In this document: one piece after another, positions 1 to 11,010 of the stretch
Layout: each line of letters starts with the position of its first letter
Position numbering within the stretch: position 1 is the first letter of the stretch
Assembly (NCBI GenBank): GCA_905250115.1
Contig: CAJNOI010000001.1
Span: forward strand, 318,580-382,579
Source of the DNA: Adineta steineri
Lineage: Eukaryota > Rotifera > Eurotatoria > Adinetida > Adinetidae
Reading direction: 5' to 3'
Length of the DNA stretch: 64,000 nt
The notes under the pieces: model-generated
Databases searched by the model: none
What the model was told of the DNA's origin: nothing
What the model saw: only the letters and a program-made list of their open reading frames with translations
Translations under genes and position numbers: made by a program

Positions 1-65
1 TTTTTATATGCATCTGGTTAGAATTAAATTTATTTTTCTATTTAACAAAATATTGTATTTCATAG

Positions 66-1112
66 GTGGAAAAATTCAAATAAATTCTGATGGATCAATT
101 TTATTAGAAGGTCATATATATGTTCTAAATTCAATTCATTCATATCTTGCACATAAAACATCGAAATCTCATCAATCAAATCCATCTGAACCACTTGATT
201 TACGTAGTGGAAATTTAACTGTTAAAATAATGAATGGGAAATTATTAGAACAAAATGTTGACAGTATTATGTAGGTTGAAATCTTTATTCATACAGAGCT
301 TTCATTTAATATTTTACATTGAAAGAATTCCTATAAGTGATAAATATAAAGTTCATAAATCTATTGATCGACAAATACAATCATTTGGTGGGATAAATCT
401 TTCAAATTATTTTAAAGATTTAACAACAAAAGGTACACGGATTCGCGAAGGAAACGTAAGTTTTAAATTAAAATTATATAATAAAAAACCAAATTTCTTA
501 GTAGAGTATTATATATCCAAATCGTGATTTGAAAATTCCTGCAAAAACATTAATTATTTTTGTTGTTCCACGTATATCGAATAAAGATAAATCAACAATA
601 AATTCTTATCAGCCAGCCTATGAACAATTCATTTATCGTATGTTACAAACAGTTGATCAAAATTCAATTACAAGTCTTGCAATGCCTGTTCTTGAACCAA
701 GTGGTAAATAAACTCTTCTCTAAAAGGAACATTTTTTGAAAATTTTCTTTTAGTTAAGACTGCTCACGAAAGACGTCCTGCTAATGAAATGACTGTTCGT
801 GCAATGGTTAGTGCTTTCCGACAATTTTCTCAAAATCCTTTAATTAAATTAAAACGTATTATTGTTGTTGACCATCAAGTACAAATCAAACGAATAAATA
901 AACGTGTTAAAACATATCAAAATCAAAATCAAATTCAAACAAAATCTACAAATAATAATAACATTGATTTTGATAAAGATGATGGACATTCATTTGATAA
1001 TATATTTGGTGTACCAAAATCACATGAAAATGTATCAAGTAGTAGTGAAAGTGATGATGATGTAGAAGGAGAAGAATATCAACTTCCTTATACAGATCAT
1101 GCTAAATCTTAA
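66..1112 (+). CDS. Macro-domain protein, 3' part
   Basis: This is the C-terminal part of a gene that starts outside the window; base 66 follows a splice acceptor. Introns inferred from reading-frame continuity are 271-325, 456-504 and 704-753. The spliced protein reads as a macro domain: a strand ending VDSI, a GG helix start, then IPAKTLIIFVVP, SITSLAMPVLEPSG, a helix containing MVSAFRQF, and a last strand RIIVVD. Macro domains bind or hydrolyse ADP-ribose. The usual NAAN and triple-glycine loops after VDxI are absent: the sequence runs VDSIIIPISDKY. Ligand hydrolysis is therefore doubtful. A basic linker and an acidic serine-rich tail (SSSSESDDDVEGEE) follow to the stop. I cannot place it in a named family such as PARP9/14 or GDAP2. 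The domain call is fairly secure; the function is not. Confidence 0.7.
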
Positions 1113-2029
1113 TGTGTATTTTGTTTAGAATTTTTTCTAATAAAAACTTTGAGATATTTTATATTGTTTCCGGATTTTTGAAGGTGTCAAGTTACTTTAA
1201 TGCGATTATATATCCTCACCATACAGGAAATCGACGATAGGAAGGAGAGATGAATTTCAGTTTTGTATCTCAATCTTTATGAATCATCTTCTGTCTTAAT
1301 TGAATAATCTGAACTTTAGATAAATGTTGTGAATCTTGAGGATTTTATTAAATCGGATATGTTAATAGCATAGTTAAATCAACCCATTGATGCATAACTA
1401 AGATAATCAGGATATAAAATTATATACTATTAGTAAAGTGTGAAAAAATGCTTGGATACATTGTGGTTTAATAACTCAAATGAATTCGTTGTAGATTCTC
1501 TGACTTGTGGTTCTCCCGACTTCCACAATCGATCCTGTTTATTGCATTATAGATGACAGTGAACAAAGATAAACTATTCATACATGGAATTTTGCATAGG
1601 TAATAACAAACGGGAAGGAAACATCACCTGTGGAATCTTGATAAGGGAATAATTCATATGTGTGCTGACAGAAAAGATTCATGATATATCAGTTTCACTT
1701 AATCTGAAATGAATACTTTAAAAACATCAATATAAACTATATCTATTGAAATATGTTCTATATTTCTCTTCAGAATTATCGAATAAAGCTGCATCACTTC
1801 TTTGTCCTGTAATTTATAAATTCGTATATGACATACTATTTGCTTGACAATTTTACTGTTGAAAATGCAATAAAAAAATATAATTTTATGTGACATGGTT
1901 TACAATTGGTTGTAAAGAATAAATTTTATTTTTTCTGTCGATATATGACATGATATTTGAAAACATAAATCAGATTCAATAAAAGAGATCTAAGGAAACA
2001 TTCTTAGTCGTATTATATATACAGTAAAT
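1113..2029. other. Intergenic, no gene seen
   Basis: AT-rich sequence between the converging macro-domain and CHMP3 genes. An AATAAA-like run near 1137 could serve the upstream gene. The open frame on the minus strand near 1699-1896 has no recognisable protein features and is treated as chance. Confidence 0.6.
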
Positions 2030-3032
2030 TTAGCTTCGTAATGCTTGTAAACGTTTTTCCATTTCATCTTCTTCACTATCATCACTCACTGCTGCTGCAC
2101 TTGCTGCTCCTTTTTCTCCCATTGCCGTTCCTCCAACAGCAACACTTGGTAATTGACCCACTTTACCTTTAAAAAAAAGTATAACAAAATATATTAAAAA
2201 TCTTTTACTCGTTCTTCTCTTACCAGAAAGAACTTCATCTAAAACTTTAGCAATTTCTTCATCAGTTTCTTCTTCAAGATCATTATTATCCGTGGCTGCA
2301 TCAACAGCTTCATTCATCATTTCACCCATAATACCCATCTAAAAAAAAACACATCAAAATCTTTTCAATTAATTCATTTGAAAAATAAACCCTATACTTT
2401 AATTAATTCTTTTGAAAATTGTGCTGATATTGCTTGAAATTGTCCAACTTTCATTAATTGTGCCATTGAACGTGCAACTTCATTACTTTTTTGCATTATA
2501 CCAGTTATTTTAATATTTGCTATTTGTAAAATAATCTTTATATTAATCATAAGAAGAAAAAATTTAAAATACCTAATTGATTTTTAACAGCATTATCAAT
2601 TGTATCGAGATTTGCTTTTGCTGAATATAAATGACTTTTATCATGTTTTATTCTTGAAGAAAAAATAATTTCATTTTTGTTAGAATATAAAAAAAGACTT
2701 ACTTAACAATCGTTTTTGCTAATGTACGAAGAGCGTCTTTATTATTAGTTGCTGCATGTTTGCGAATATCAACTGAAAGACGTTGAATTTCACGATCAGA
2801 TTCTTAATACAAAAAATAATAAATATATGTTTTTGTTTTGTTTTTTTATATAGATAAAATAATTACGATTAATTTGTCGATCAAGTTGTCGTTTTTCTTG
2901 ACGAATTTGTCTACTTATTGAACGAGTCTAATATTTGTATTAAAATATAATAGCATTATTTTGTGAAAATAAGAATAAACAGACTTGTTCTTTTGCTTTT
3001 TCATAAGGACTTCGTTTATCAAAAAAACTCAT
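2030..3032 (-). CDS. CHMP3: Charged multivesicular body protein 3 (ESCRT-III, Vps24)
   Basis: This is an ESCRT-III subunit that polymerises on endosomal and plasma membranes with CHMP2 and CHMP4 and helps cut membrane necks. The gene begins with ATG at 3032 (MSFFDKRSPYEKAKEQ) and has several introns of about 50-65 bases. In order it shows a basic helix (SRQIRQEKRQLDRQI), the RKHAAT.NKDALRTLAK segment, SHLYSAKANLDTI, a helix ending MGIMGEMMNEAVDA, an acidic stretch (LEEETDEEIAKVLDEVLSG) and the tail EMEKRLQALRS. That tail matches the MIT-interacting motif of CHMP3 (xxRLxxLRS) better than those of CHMP2A/B. At roughly 220 residues it has the usual family length. It converges with the macro-domain gene. 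Identification rests on recognised motifs along the whole length. Confidence 0.85.
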
Positions 3033-4261
3033 GATTAACTAGAAAAAGAAATAAATAATAATGAAAAAAGAGCAAATTCTTAATCTTTTATGTGATTGAT
3101 TTCTTATTTCTATTGGTTACATAAAAACCAATGAAAATAATTATTACTAATCCTAATAAAATACAAAAAAAAGAATTTTTTCCTAATTATTTTTTTAAAA
3201 TATAAGAATTTATTTTTCGACATCATTAACAAGAGAATTGATCTAACTGAACACATATAGTGAAATAAGAAGATGAACAAAAGAAAAACGATGAATTCTA
3301 TATGTGTGCCGTATATGCCATCTATACGACAGCTCCTTTGTCTACTCACATGCCGCGGTACATGTGATGAACATAAAGATGCTGACATGCGTACGGAGGT
3401 TGACGTCTGTGGCGACAAACGCATACCAAGCGTGACATGCTTCATTACGTACGTTCGCTTTTTAACAACCTTTGCTATTGGATGACTTTTCATCCTACAA
3501 TCAACATAATATTCACATGTGAGCTCTGAACGACTAATAAAAGGTTCTATGTGTAAAATACACAAACAAAACAATTGAAAGACTTATAATCAAAGTATTT
3601 GTTTAGAAATTAGTATATGAATAATTCTAGACGTTTTAAGTATACTTGATCTAAATAAAATTCATCTGCAGAGAAAATACTGGGTTGATAAACTAATTAA
3701 AACGTTATAATTACATATTTTTTTATTTCGCTGTGTTATATCTGGCTCTTCTTTATTAATCGTAAAATAATTTAGTGAAATTTATTTAAATAAGACTAAA
3801 AGTTTTATTATCGTACGTTCTTTACTATTTGTTAGCTCATACAAATAGTCCAATAACAAAAGAGGAGAATGTCATCCTTCGTACGCGTGATATCATGCAT
3901 ATCAACGCAGCTTTTGAATAGACTAACATTGATTGTAGCGCTTGATATTCTCATCATTTAAATGATTCACATAAAATGTTTGAAATTATCGTTTTTATTT
4001 ATTATAAAATATATCAATAAGAAAATCTTGTCTACTTAATTAATTAATTAAATAAATAAACTAAAGGATGAATAAAAATTCTGTTTCAACTTCTCTTGAA
4101 TCATCTTCGTCATTATCTTATCTCATCATTTTCTATTTCTTACAGGTCTTTTCTTTTTCGTCATTCTCATCTTCTAAACACCAAAAAAAAGATAACTTGT
4201 TTCTACTTCTAGTGTTTTAGATTTGCTTGATCATATATTATTATACAGATCAAAATACACC
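3033..4261. other. Intergenic/5' region with a GC-rich island
   Basis: Mostly AT-rich spacer between CHMP3 (-) and SMIM30 (+). At about 3296-3440 the composition rises to nearly half GC, with no splice sites or convincing protein on either strand. The stretch holds a perfect 7-base inverted repeat (3346-3352 with 3361-3367). A pyrimidine-AG stop just before the SMIM30 start (ttatacag) could be a 5'UTR or trans-splice acceptor. Confidence 0.5.
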
Positions 4262-4432
4262 ATGTTAGACTCAATCCAAGCATCTATTCTATTTATTGTA
4301 ATATTCCTTGTTCAAGGTGTTGCAGCGGCCATGGGTGCAATGGATGTTATTGCACTTATTCTTGGATTAGCTCTTCTAATATTTGGAATATGTGCACTCA
4401 TTGGTTTTTATGCTCGAAAACGTTCGGGTTAA
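4262..4432 (+). CDS. SMIM30: Small integral membrane protein 30-like micropeptide
   Basis: A 56-residue single-exon protein starting MLDSIQAS. It has an N-terminal hydrophobic signal-like segment (about residues 8-22), a short linker ending in GAMD, a transmembrane helix (VIALILGLALLIFGICALIGFY) and a basic tail ARKRSG. The order hydrophobic leader, D-x-IAL, GxxxxxxGICAxxGxYARKRxG is the pattern of vertebrate SMIM30, an endoplasmic-reticulum/membrane micropeptide. The family match is from memory of the human protein and is strongest in the last 30 residues. It lies 170 bases upstream of the CtIP gene on the same strand. A nearby splice-acceptor-like site upstream fits a 5'UTR intron or spliced leader. 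Confidence 0.75.
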   Translation: MLDSIQASILFIVIFLVQGVAAAMGAMDVIALILGLALLIFGICALIGFYARKRSG

Positions 4433-4601
4433 AAAAAAATAAACTGTGTTTTGATTTCATTGACTTCATACAAAACTTTTTTCAAAAATGTTATACCGCT
4501 TTTTTTTCTTCTTATTTATTTATATTTTAATAGAAAACAAATGTGAATAAAAAGAACAAGTGATTTTTTTTATATCTGTGATAATTGTTGTAGTATTTAT
4601 T

Positions 4602-6063
4602 ATGTCTTTATCAGCATCATCAACACGACAAAGACATACTATTTTGGGTGGTGGAACACGATATGAAATAGCTGAACTTGTTTTATCAACAATACCGAAT
4701 TTTGAATTGAAACAAAAAGATCGTATTCTTCATTTGTTTACAGAGGTAAGGATACACATATAAAATATCAAATGGATATAAAGCATTTTATTTATTAATA
4801 AGAATGAAAGAGATTTTAAAAAAAGCCTCTATAAGGCTTCTGAGTTTTGTTTGGTATCGGCAGATCTAGTAATGATTTTATTTGGATTATAAAACGATTA
4901 AAAAAAATCTCGAGAAGCTTGATAGAGAAAAAAAAAACATATATGCCTTTATGCAAGAAATTCAAGAAGCACTTGATGACCAACAAAATAATATTGATAG
5001 TCTTCTTGTTCATAATCAAGTTAATATACCTGCAGAAGAACCATTTGCATTTGAATCACAAATTGATACGGATACATATCCAGTTGATTTATCTTCAAGA
5101 TCAACAAATGAATCATTGTTACAAGTACCAAATGAATTAGATAATACTATATCAAATGTAACTACACCATCGTTAACTGCTCCAAATCAAAAAGAAAAAT
5201 CGAAAAAAGATTTAAATAATATAAAAAAAGAACTTCGAACACCAGTAAAATAAACTTTTTTGATTCTAAAACTTTTTTGTTATTAATGTTTTTTTTGTGC
5301 CAGTCAAAAACCAAACGACGTCAACCAAAAACCTCATCAAATTCCAAGCAAACAAATTCATCAATGCGTCAATTGACCATGACACAATTATTTGATTCGT
5401 TTGAATCACCTAAATCAACAGTAAATTCAACTCCTATTAAACAAGAACCAGAAACACAAGCCGATGATACAGTAATATTCATGCCGGAATCAATTATAGG
5501 TTTAGCTCAACCATCATCATCGACATCTGATGATGAAAATGATCAAGTAAAATATATTTTTTAATTTTCTAAATTATTTAAAAAAAAATTCATTTCAGAA
5601 TAATTTATCATATTCAATATTTTATGGCAAAGAACCGAGACTATCTAATATACAACCATTGAAACGTAAAACAATTTCTTCACCTAATATTAATGAACAA
5701 GTAACAAATGAAGATGAAAATACTCAAAATGAAGGTATTTTAGAAACTCCTTATTCTGGTATTGAAAGTGAAGAATTATTATATGCATGTCCAATGTGTC
5801 GAAATTATTGGCTTGGTTTACCTAAAGAACTTCGTCATAAAGAAGGTTTAACATGTCGTCATCGGCAACGACCTGTTGTTCGGTCGCCAGAACATTTTTG
5901 GTCTTTAGGTATGCCAAGTACACAAACATGTATTGAACGTGGTTATGGTGGTGTACTTCCACCTGATAAACCAATTGAAAGGCCTCGACGTCCAAGGCGT
6001 CAACATCAACGAAAATTACAAGAACAACAACAACCTCAACAGGAAGATAGTGATGAAGATTAA
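4602..6063 (+). CDS. RBBP8: CtIP/Sae2-type DNA end-resection factor
   Basis: CtIP activates MRE11 to start resection of double-strand breaks. The last exon carries the diagnostic Sae2/CtIP C-terminal domain: ACPMC, then TCRHRQRPVVRSPEHFW and GMPSTQTCIERGYG, matching the family CxxC, RHR and PSTQTCxERGY signatures. Upstream are a short coiled-coil-like region (KLDREKKNIYAFMQEIQ) and a disordered S/T/Q-rich middle with many SQ/TQ and SP/TP sites, as in CtIP. Exons supported by frame are 4602-4745, about 4915-5244, 5304-5546 and 5599-6063. The intron between the first two is long (about 169 bases) with a poor acceptor, so the N-terminus is uncertain; the first exon might belong elsewhere. At roughly 330 residues it is shorter than human CtIP and nearer yeast Sae2. 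Confidence 0.8.
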
Positions 6064-6358
6064 AGCAAAAATGTTTTGACTTTTTTGATATTTATCATCA
6101 TCTAGTTTTTTTGTCCCTTATTCATTTAACACATATATATCATAAAAACTAAAAGTATTTTTTGAATCATGAATATTTTTCTGTTTTATATTATTTGTAT
6201 AATTTTTGCATATATCAAAAGTTAGATTTCAATATGAAAAACTTAATAAATGAAGACTATTACGTATATATTCTATTATTAAAACACAAAACTATACATA
6301 TATTTTATTAATTAAATAAAATTTAATCGACACAATTTCTTACACGAATTATTTTGTT
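6064..6358. other. Convergent 3' intergenic spacer
   Basis: An AT-rich stretch between the stops of the converging CtIP and SH2 genes. It should hold both 3'UTRs and poly(A) signals. Nothing else seen. Confidence 0.6.
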
Positions 6359-7343
6359 TCACATAACATATTCATTATGTGCTACTTCATTATGAAAATC
6401 ATCATCGTCTATTGTATGTAATGATGTATAAGCTCGTAAATCTAAAATAACTGGTAAATTTTCTGCAACTATTGAATGATGAACAATCAATGAATTTAAT
6501 GTTGGAAAAACTTTCACTGTGCCCTTAAATAGAAAGTTCAAATTCGATTATATTTATAAGAATTAACTTACTCGTAAATAATAACCAAAATTATCTTGAT
6601 CAATTAAATAATGAACAACACATGATCGTTTCATATATTTTGGTACACGAATTGAAAGAACATATGTATTTTTTGATGTGACTGATGTTGGTCGTCGAAC
6701 AAGAAAACTACCAACTGAACGACATGATAAAGCATCTTCTACAGCTTCTCTAATCAAAATATACTTATGGATTGTATACATACGATGAACTATTTATTTT
6801 ACCTCGTTATATTCTCATGTAACCATGGAGCATCTTCATCAAGAATACTGGATATTGATGGCAATGGAGATGGATGTGGAGCAAAGCTACAACAGAATGT
6901 CAAATTAGTATTGTCATTTGTCATTTTTTATATACAGATTATAAAGTTCAATATATTTTATCCTTCACCTTTGAATAGGATTCATTGATGTATAAAATTT
7001 TTGTATATCCGGTTTTATTGAGGAAATCAATTATCTCATACCTTTTAAGAACAATGGATGATGGTCGATTAATCGAAATAATTGAATTTTGAATACTTTT
7101 AAAATCATCACTTAATGATGAATCAGTTTCTTCATTACTATCTACTGTTGTCGTTGTTGTTGTTGTTGTTGTTATTGTTGCTGCTGGTACAATTACTTGT
7201 GATGATCTTTTATCATAATAAAAAAAATGATAATCATATTTATTTTTCCCTATTGATATAATAATATATAAAACATACTTGTTCTTCATTCTTTGACTGG
7301 TGGTATTGCCACTAGCAAATGTTCGTCTTATCGTCTCAAACAT
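6359..7343 (-). CDS. SH2-domain adaptor-like protein
   Basis: A short protein starting MFETIRRTF at 7343. It has a polythreonine run, a serine/acidic linker, a proline-rich segment (APHPSPLPS) and then one SH2 domain. The domain opens with APWLHENITREAVEDAL, contains the phosphotyrosine-binding arginine in GSFLVRRPTS, then TYVLSIRVP, VVHYLIDQ, the G-containing EF region and FPTLNSLIVHHS...LPVIL. The VxHYLI and LVxHHS pattern is closest to tensin-type SH2 domains, but no kinase, PTB or C1 domain is present, so a specific orthologue is not named. Introns are short and frame-consistent (for example donor after AATAACGAG near 6825). Likely a cytoplasmic adaptor binding phosphotyrosine. The microsatellite-coded threonines may vary in length. 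Confidence 0.75.
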
Positions 7344-8349
7344 TGATCTTGTACAATAGTTATTCTTGTCTGGAAATAAGAGAATTACTTGGAAGATAAA
7401 CAATATACCTTTTGTTGAATAAGAAAGAGAAAGACGAAGAAGAAAAAGAGAGTAAGTAAATATTCTTAGTGATGCAATTGCCAATGATCAAGATGGCAGA
7501 CACCAACCAAAACAGAAAAGAAAATAGGGAGAGAGAGAGAGATGATAGACGTGTGAGAATAGTTGATTAGGTTATGGTCCAACAACAACAAAAAATGTAT
7601 TGTTTGATCTTTTTTCCATCTTTATATATTATGTTGATAGTTATCCTTCTTCACCTCTGAATGATGGTCATTCTGATAAACGATTAAAAATCAATCTTCA
7701 GCATAACTGACGACTGACTACTATCAACTACTTTGAACCGATTGTGTAATCTAACTCTTGTGAAGCCAATTCTTTTTTTTCTTTCTTTCTTTGAATGTCG
7801 ATAGAGTATGTATGTGTTATGTCAGTAACTATTTCACAAGATTGACATACACTATCAACAATAGATGTATCTGATAGGTAAAAGACGAGATTATATCTCA
7901 TATAACATTCAACTTTATCAAAGAAAAAATTACAACTTACTTTTATTTCATCATCATCATCATCATCATTGATCCTAACTAACTAACTTTGTCTTTCTCT
8001 CTTTAGATCAATCGATTTTTTTTGTTCTTCTTTTCGTTTATAATTACATCATAAATCAGTATCGTGCATAGACAAATAAAATATTATCTTTTTTTTCTGT
8101 TTTTTGATCTCAAGTATCTCAATTATTTTCTTCGATTAAATTAAATACTTGATTAACGAATCATGTTGTAATATTTTTTTTCTCATATGAAATCATGCAA
8201 AGAAAAATAAATGATGTAATATATTTTTTTTCATTTTAATTTTCAAACTTCTTGATAATAAAAGCATATATATATGAATAGAAATAATTAGAAACTAGAA
8301 AATCACACTTGAGAGAAAAAAAATGATTGTTTCGTTTTGTAATGATACA
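7344..8349. other. Intergenic, 5' of SH2 gene and 3' of Pmp3 gene
   Basis: Contains a GA-rich microsatellite (about 7529-7542) and an ATC trinucleotide run (about 7949-7968). No reading frame with protein-like features was seen. Confidence 0.5.
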
Positions 8350-8639
8350 TTAATCGATTCGATTACCCCAGATAAGCCATAAAGCATGAATACATCCTGG
8401 TAGAAAACCAAGAAGTGTCAATAAACTAAATATATCAAACAAAAAAAAAGTTATTTTTGTAATATTATGAAATAAAATTGATTTACATATTCAAGAAGAA
8501 ATGTAAACTACATCCAACTTGAATTAAAGCAGCAATTGGTGGAAAAACAATTGCTAAAATTGTTAAAAGACTAGAAAAAAGAAAATATGAATTAATTCTC
8601 GATCATATTTTTTACATACATAGTTCCAAGTAGACCCAT
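8350..8639 (-). CDS. Pmp3/UPF0057 hydrophobic proteolipid, copy 1
   Basis: A 59-residue membrane protein built from three exons (ATG at 8639, MGLLGTI). It has two transmembrane helices joined by the family signature: LLTILAIVFPPIAALIQVGC, a short loop LHFFLN, then LLTLLGFLPGCIHALWLIW. PPxAxxxxxG and LGxxPGxxHAxW are the Pmp3 (plasma membrane proteolipid 3 / RCI2) hallmarks. In fungi and plants these proteins affect membrane potential and salt or cold tolerance; in animals they are patchy. Introns fall in phase 2 after GT and within the NI codon. The first intron position is shared with copy 3 (41893-42190) but absent from copy 2. The gene is head-to-head with copy 2. It was below the size of routine ORF detection because of splicing. 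Confidence 0.85.
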
Positions 8640-9946
8640 GATATCAATCGACGAATAGAATAGAAGGAAAAGTTGTGTATATCAACGGATATTCTCTTTT
8701 TTCTTATTCTCACTGATACAAAAGCTCTTATTTTCCTCTCTTTATACTAACAATACATAGAAAGAATGCGCGGATATTTTCTATACTTTTTCTCTTCCGC
8801 TGTATGTATTTTTTTCTGCCAAATCTATAAATGGCATCCTGCATTCGATGTCACACACATGCAGAAGATTGTTTTTTTTCCTTCTCATTCTCATACATCG
8901 TATTCTATCTGGTATCATAGCATAATAAACATCTTTTTTGCTTATTACTCTAAAGTCTACGTGACTAATATATACTTCAGTCAATTGGAATACATAGGAT
9001 CAGGTTGCTAATCATCAAACGATATTATCTATTTCGAATTTAGGCAATAACATAATTTTTTTATGCAAATCCTATTCAAAAAATTAGAATATAAGTTATA
9101 ATGTCACATACAAGATCGATTAGAATTTCTATATTCTATACATGTTGAATCTGAAATCAATATATATATATCATTTTTATGAATATAATATAAACAAAAT
9201 ATAGATTCCGTAATAACTATAAAATGAGATATGCATCGATTATTGCCTTCTTTATATACAGACTAAATAAATAGGACATATTTTTAATCAATAAATATTT
9301 ATTTCATTCAATTAATTACGATAAAAATTCGTGTGAATACTCGGAAAAAAGATTTATATGTATACAGATCTTACATTTTTAGACAACCGACCCATATCGT
9401 GAGTTGATTCGTTTTGAATTTAATATACATGAATAATTAAGTAATACGTATTTGAGAATAATTCTTTGTATTATCAACGTTTACTATTACAATTAATCAT
9501 GAAAATGTATTTACTAATTCATCATATATTTAACAAATGAGTTATGTCTAAAGAAAAAAGAAGCTATGTGAATGTTTAGATAAGATTATATCAATGAATA
9601 ATCAAACATGTCAAGTGTATAGAATAGAATGCTCGTTAATTGTATAATATATTGCTTCTTTATCCAATAAAATTAAATATTATTCGATATAGAGAATGTG
9701 TCACAAATTAAGAATAAAACAAAATGTTATATAATTAAATATCGAATTAGCAATAGTTGATAAAACGTAAAATATTCTTCTGTTTTAAAGGCAATCGAAA
9801 ACCATCACGCCAAACAATAAAATGTGTATATAGAAAATAATAGTTTTTATCGTGAAAATGTATTTGTTTTGCATTTTTATAAGAGAAACGAGGAACACCT
9901 AAACCTACAATGCAGATAATTTAAATTTTCTTTTTATTCTCTCGTG

Positions 9947-9970
9947 TTTTGACTCTACATAGAGTCAAAA
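9947..9970. repeat. Perfect 10-bp inverted repeat
   Basis: TTTTGACTCT and AGAGTCAAAA flank a four-base ACAT loop, giving an uninterrupted 10-base stem. It lies in the shared spacer of two Pmp3 genes. It may be a transcription-factor palindrome, a small RNA hairpin or a short repeat remnant; nothing in the sequence decides. Confidence 0.8.
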
Positions 9971-10316
9971 AGAATCGTTATTTATTGAACTGGAACGAAC
10001 ACATATATTTTTATAAGCGATAGTATATAACAGCTCAAATATATAAGCTATTCATATTTTTCTTTCGTTTGATATACCTGCAAAGGTAAGGTGTAGATGA
10101 ATAGTTCGTCATAGGTTATAGTTGTTATTGTTTAACCTTATTGATATTAAAGCAAAATTGTGAAGCCCCACAAATACGTCATTCTTATTCTTTGTAAATT
10201 TATCTCTTATTATTTATTTATAAGTCATACAATAAGGTATTTAGACAATCTACGTAAAATGTGGGTGTGTTATTTGATTAAAATTATTTGTGGCTAATAC
10301 ATCGCAGTACAAATAT

Positions 10317-10336
10317 CTGTTCTCATTCAAGAACAG
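10317..10336. repeat. 7-bp hairpin followed by a T-run
   Basis: CTGTTCT and AGAACAG flank a six-base loop, and a T-rich run follows directly (TTTTATTTTTTTT). The shape resembles a small-RNA 3' end with Pol III-like termination, but no A/B boxes were seen upstream. Confidence 0.6.
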
Positions 10337-10563
10337 TTTTATTTTTTTTCTAGCATTCTTTAAATATATTTCATGGTAAAATAATATAAATTCGATATTT
10401 TATATGATAAATCAATGTATGAGCAAGTAGTTCGTTTTTATATCGTTCTTTCTTATTATTTTGTTTTTGAATATTCGCTTGTAATTATTGCATATAAAAA
10501 ATAGACTTGTTTTTCTAGATATAACAATTTCATTTTATTCGTGTTCATTAATATACGATCATC

Positions 10564-10808
10564 ATGAGTGATTTGGCAGGTAAAATTCTTCTGTCAATTT
10601 TAGCTATTTTATTACCACCAATAGCAGCAATTATAAGAGTATATATCTTTTGAAAATAAATATATTCATGAATAAAAATTCTGCTATATTTACATAGGTT
10701 GGTTGTTCAACTCATTTTTGGATTAATTTAGTATTAACTCTTCTTGGATGGTTACCTGGTGTAATCCATGCTTTATGGCTTGTTTGGGCTGGTCCGTCGA
10801 CTGTATAG
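10564..10808 (+). CDS. Pmp3/UPF0057 hydrophobic proteolipid, copy 2
   Basis: A 61-residue protein in two exons, 10564-10638 and 10698-10808. It begins MSDLAGKILLSILAIL, contains LPPIAAIIRVGCSTHFWIN and LVLTLLGWLPGVIHALWLVW, and ends AGPSTV. Both helices and the PPIA and LGWLPGVIHALW signatures place it in the Pmp3 family with copy 1 (8350-8639) and copy 3 (41893-42190). Its only intron splits the first helix from the loop in phase 0, at a place where copy 1 has none and copy 3 has a phase-1 intron one codon later. It probably sits in the plasma membrane or an endomembrane. The family is common in fungi, plants and bacteria; origin by ancient transfer is possible but not shown here. Confidence 0.88.
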
Positions 10809-11010
10809 TTATGTACGTGTATATAGAAGCAAAATAACAAACGAACTTAGAATTTTTTATTTCTTTTTCTTCTAATATTCATTTTAATATCTGTTAGTTT
10901 CATGTCATCTGTTTATCAATCTAATTTGTTTTTGTTTTTCTATTTCTTTATTGTGATACATATATAAATCGAGCGAATTAGTTTTTAGAGAAAAAGAAAA
11001 GAAAAATAGT

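Larger units (their letters stand above)
8640..10563. other. Shared intergenic region between divergent Pmp3 genes
   Basis: About 1.9 kb of AT-rich non-coding DNA between two head-to-head Pmp3 genes. It contains two clean hairpins (9947-9970 and 10317-10336). The overlapping open frames around 8766-9011 have no protein signature. It probably includes both promoters, but no core element can be asserted. Confidence 0.5.

Noticed and set aside
3110-3574. Open frames on both strands over the GC-rich island
   Set aside because: Composition explains the open length; no domain, no splice pattern, and the two frames overlap antisense.
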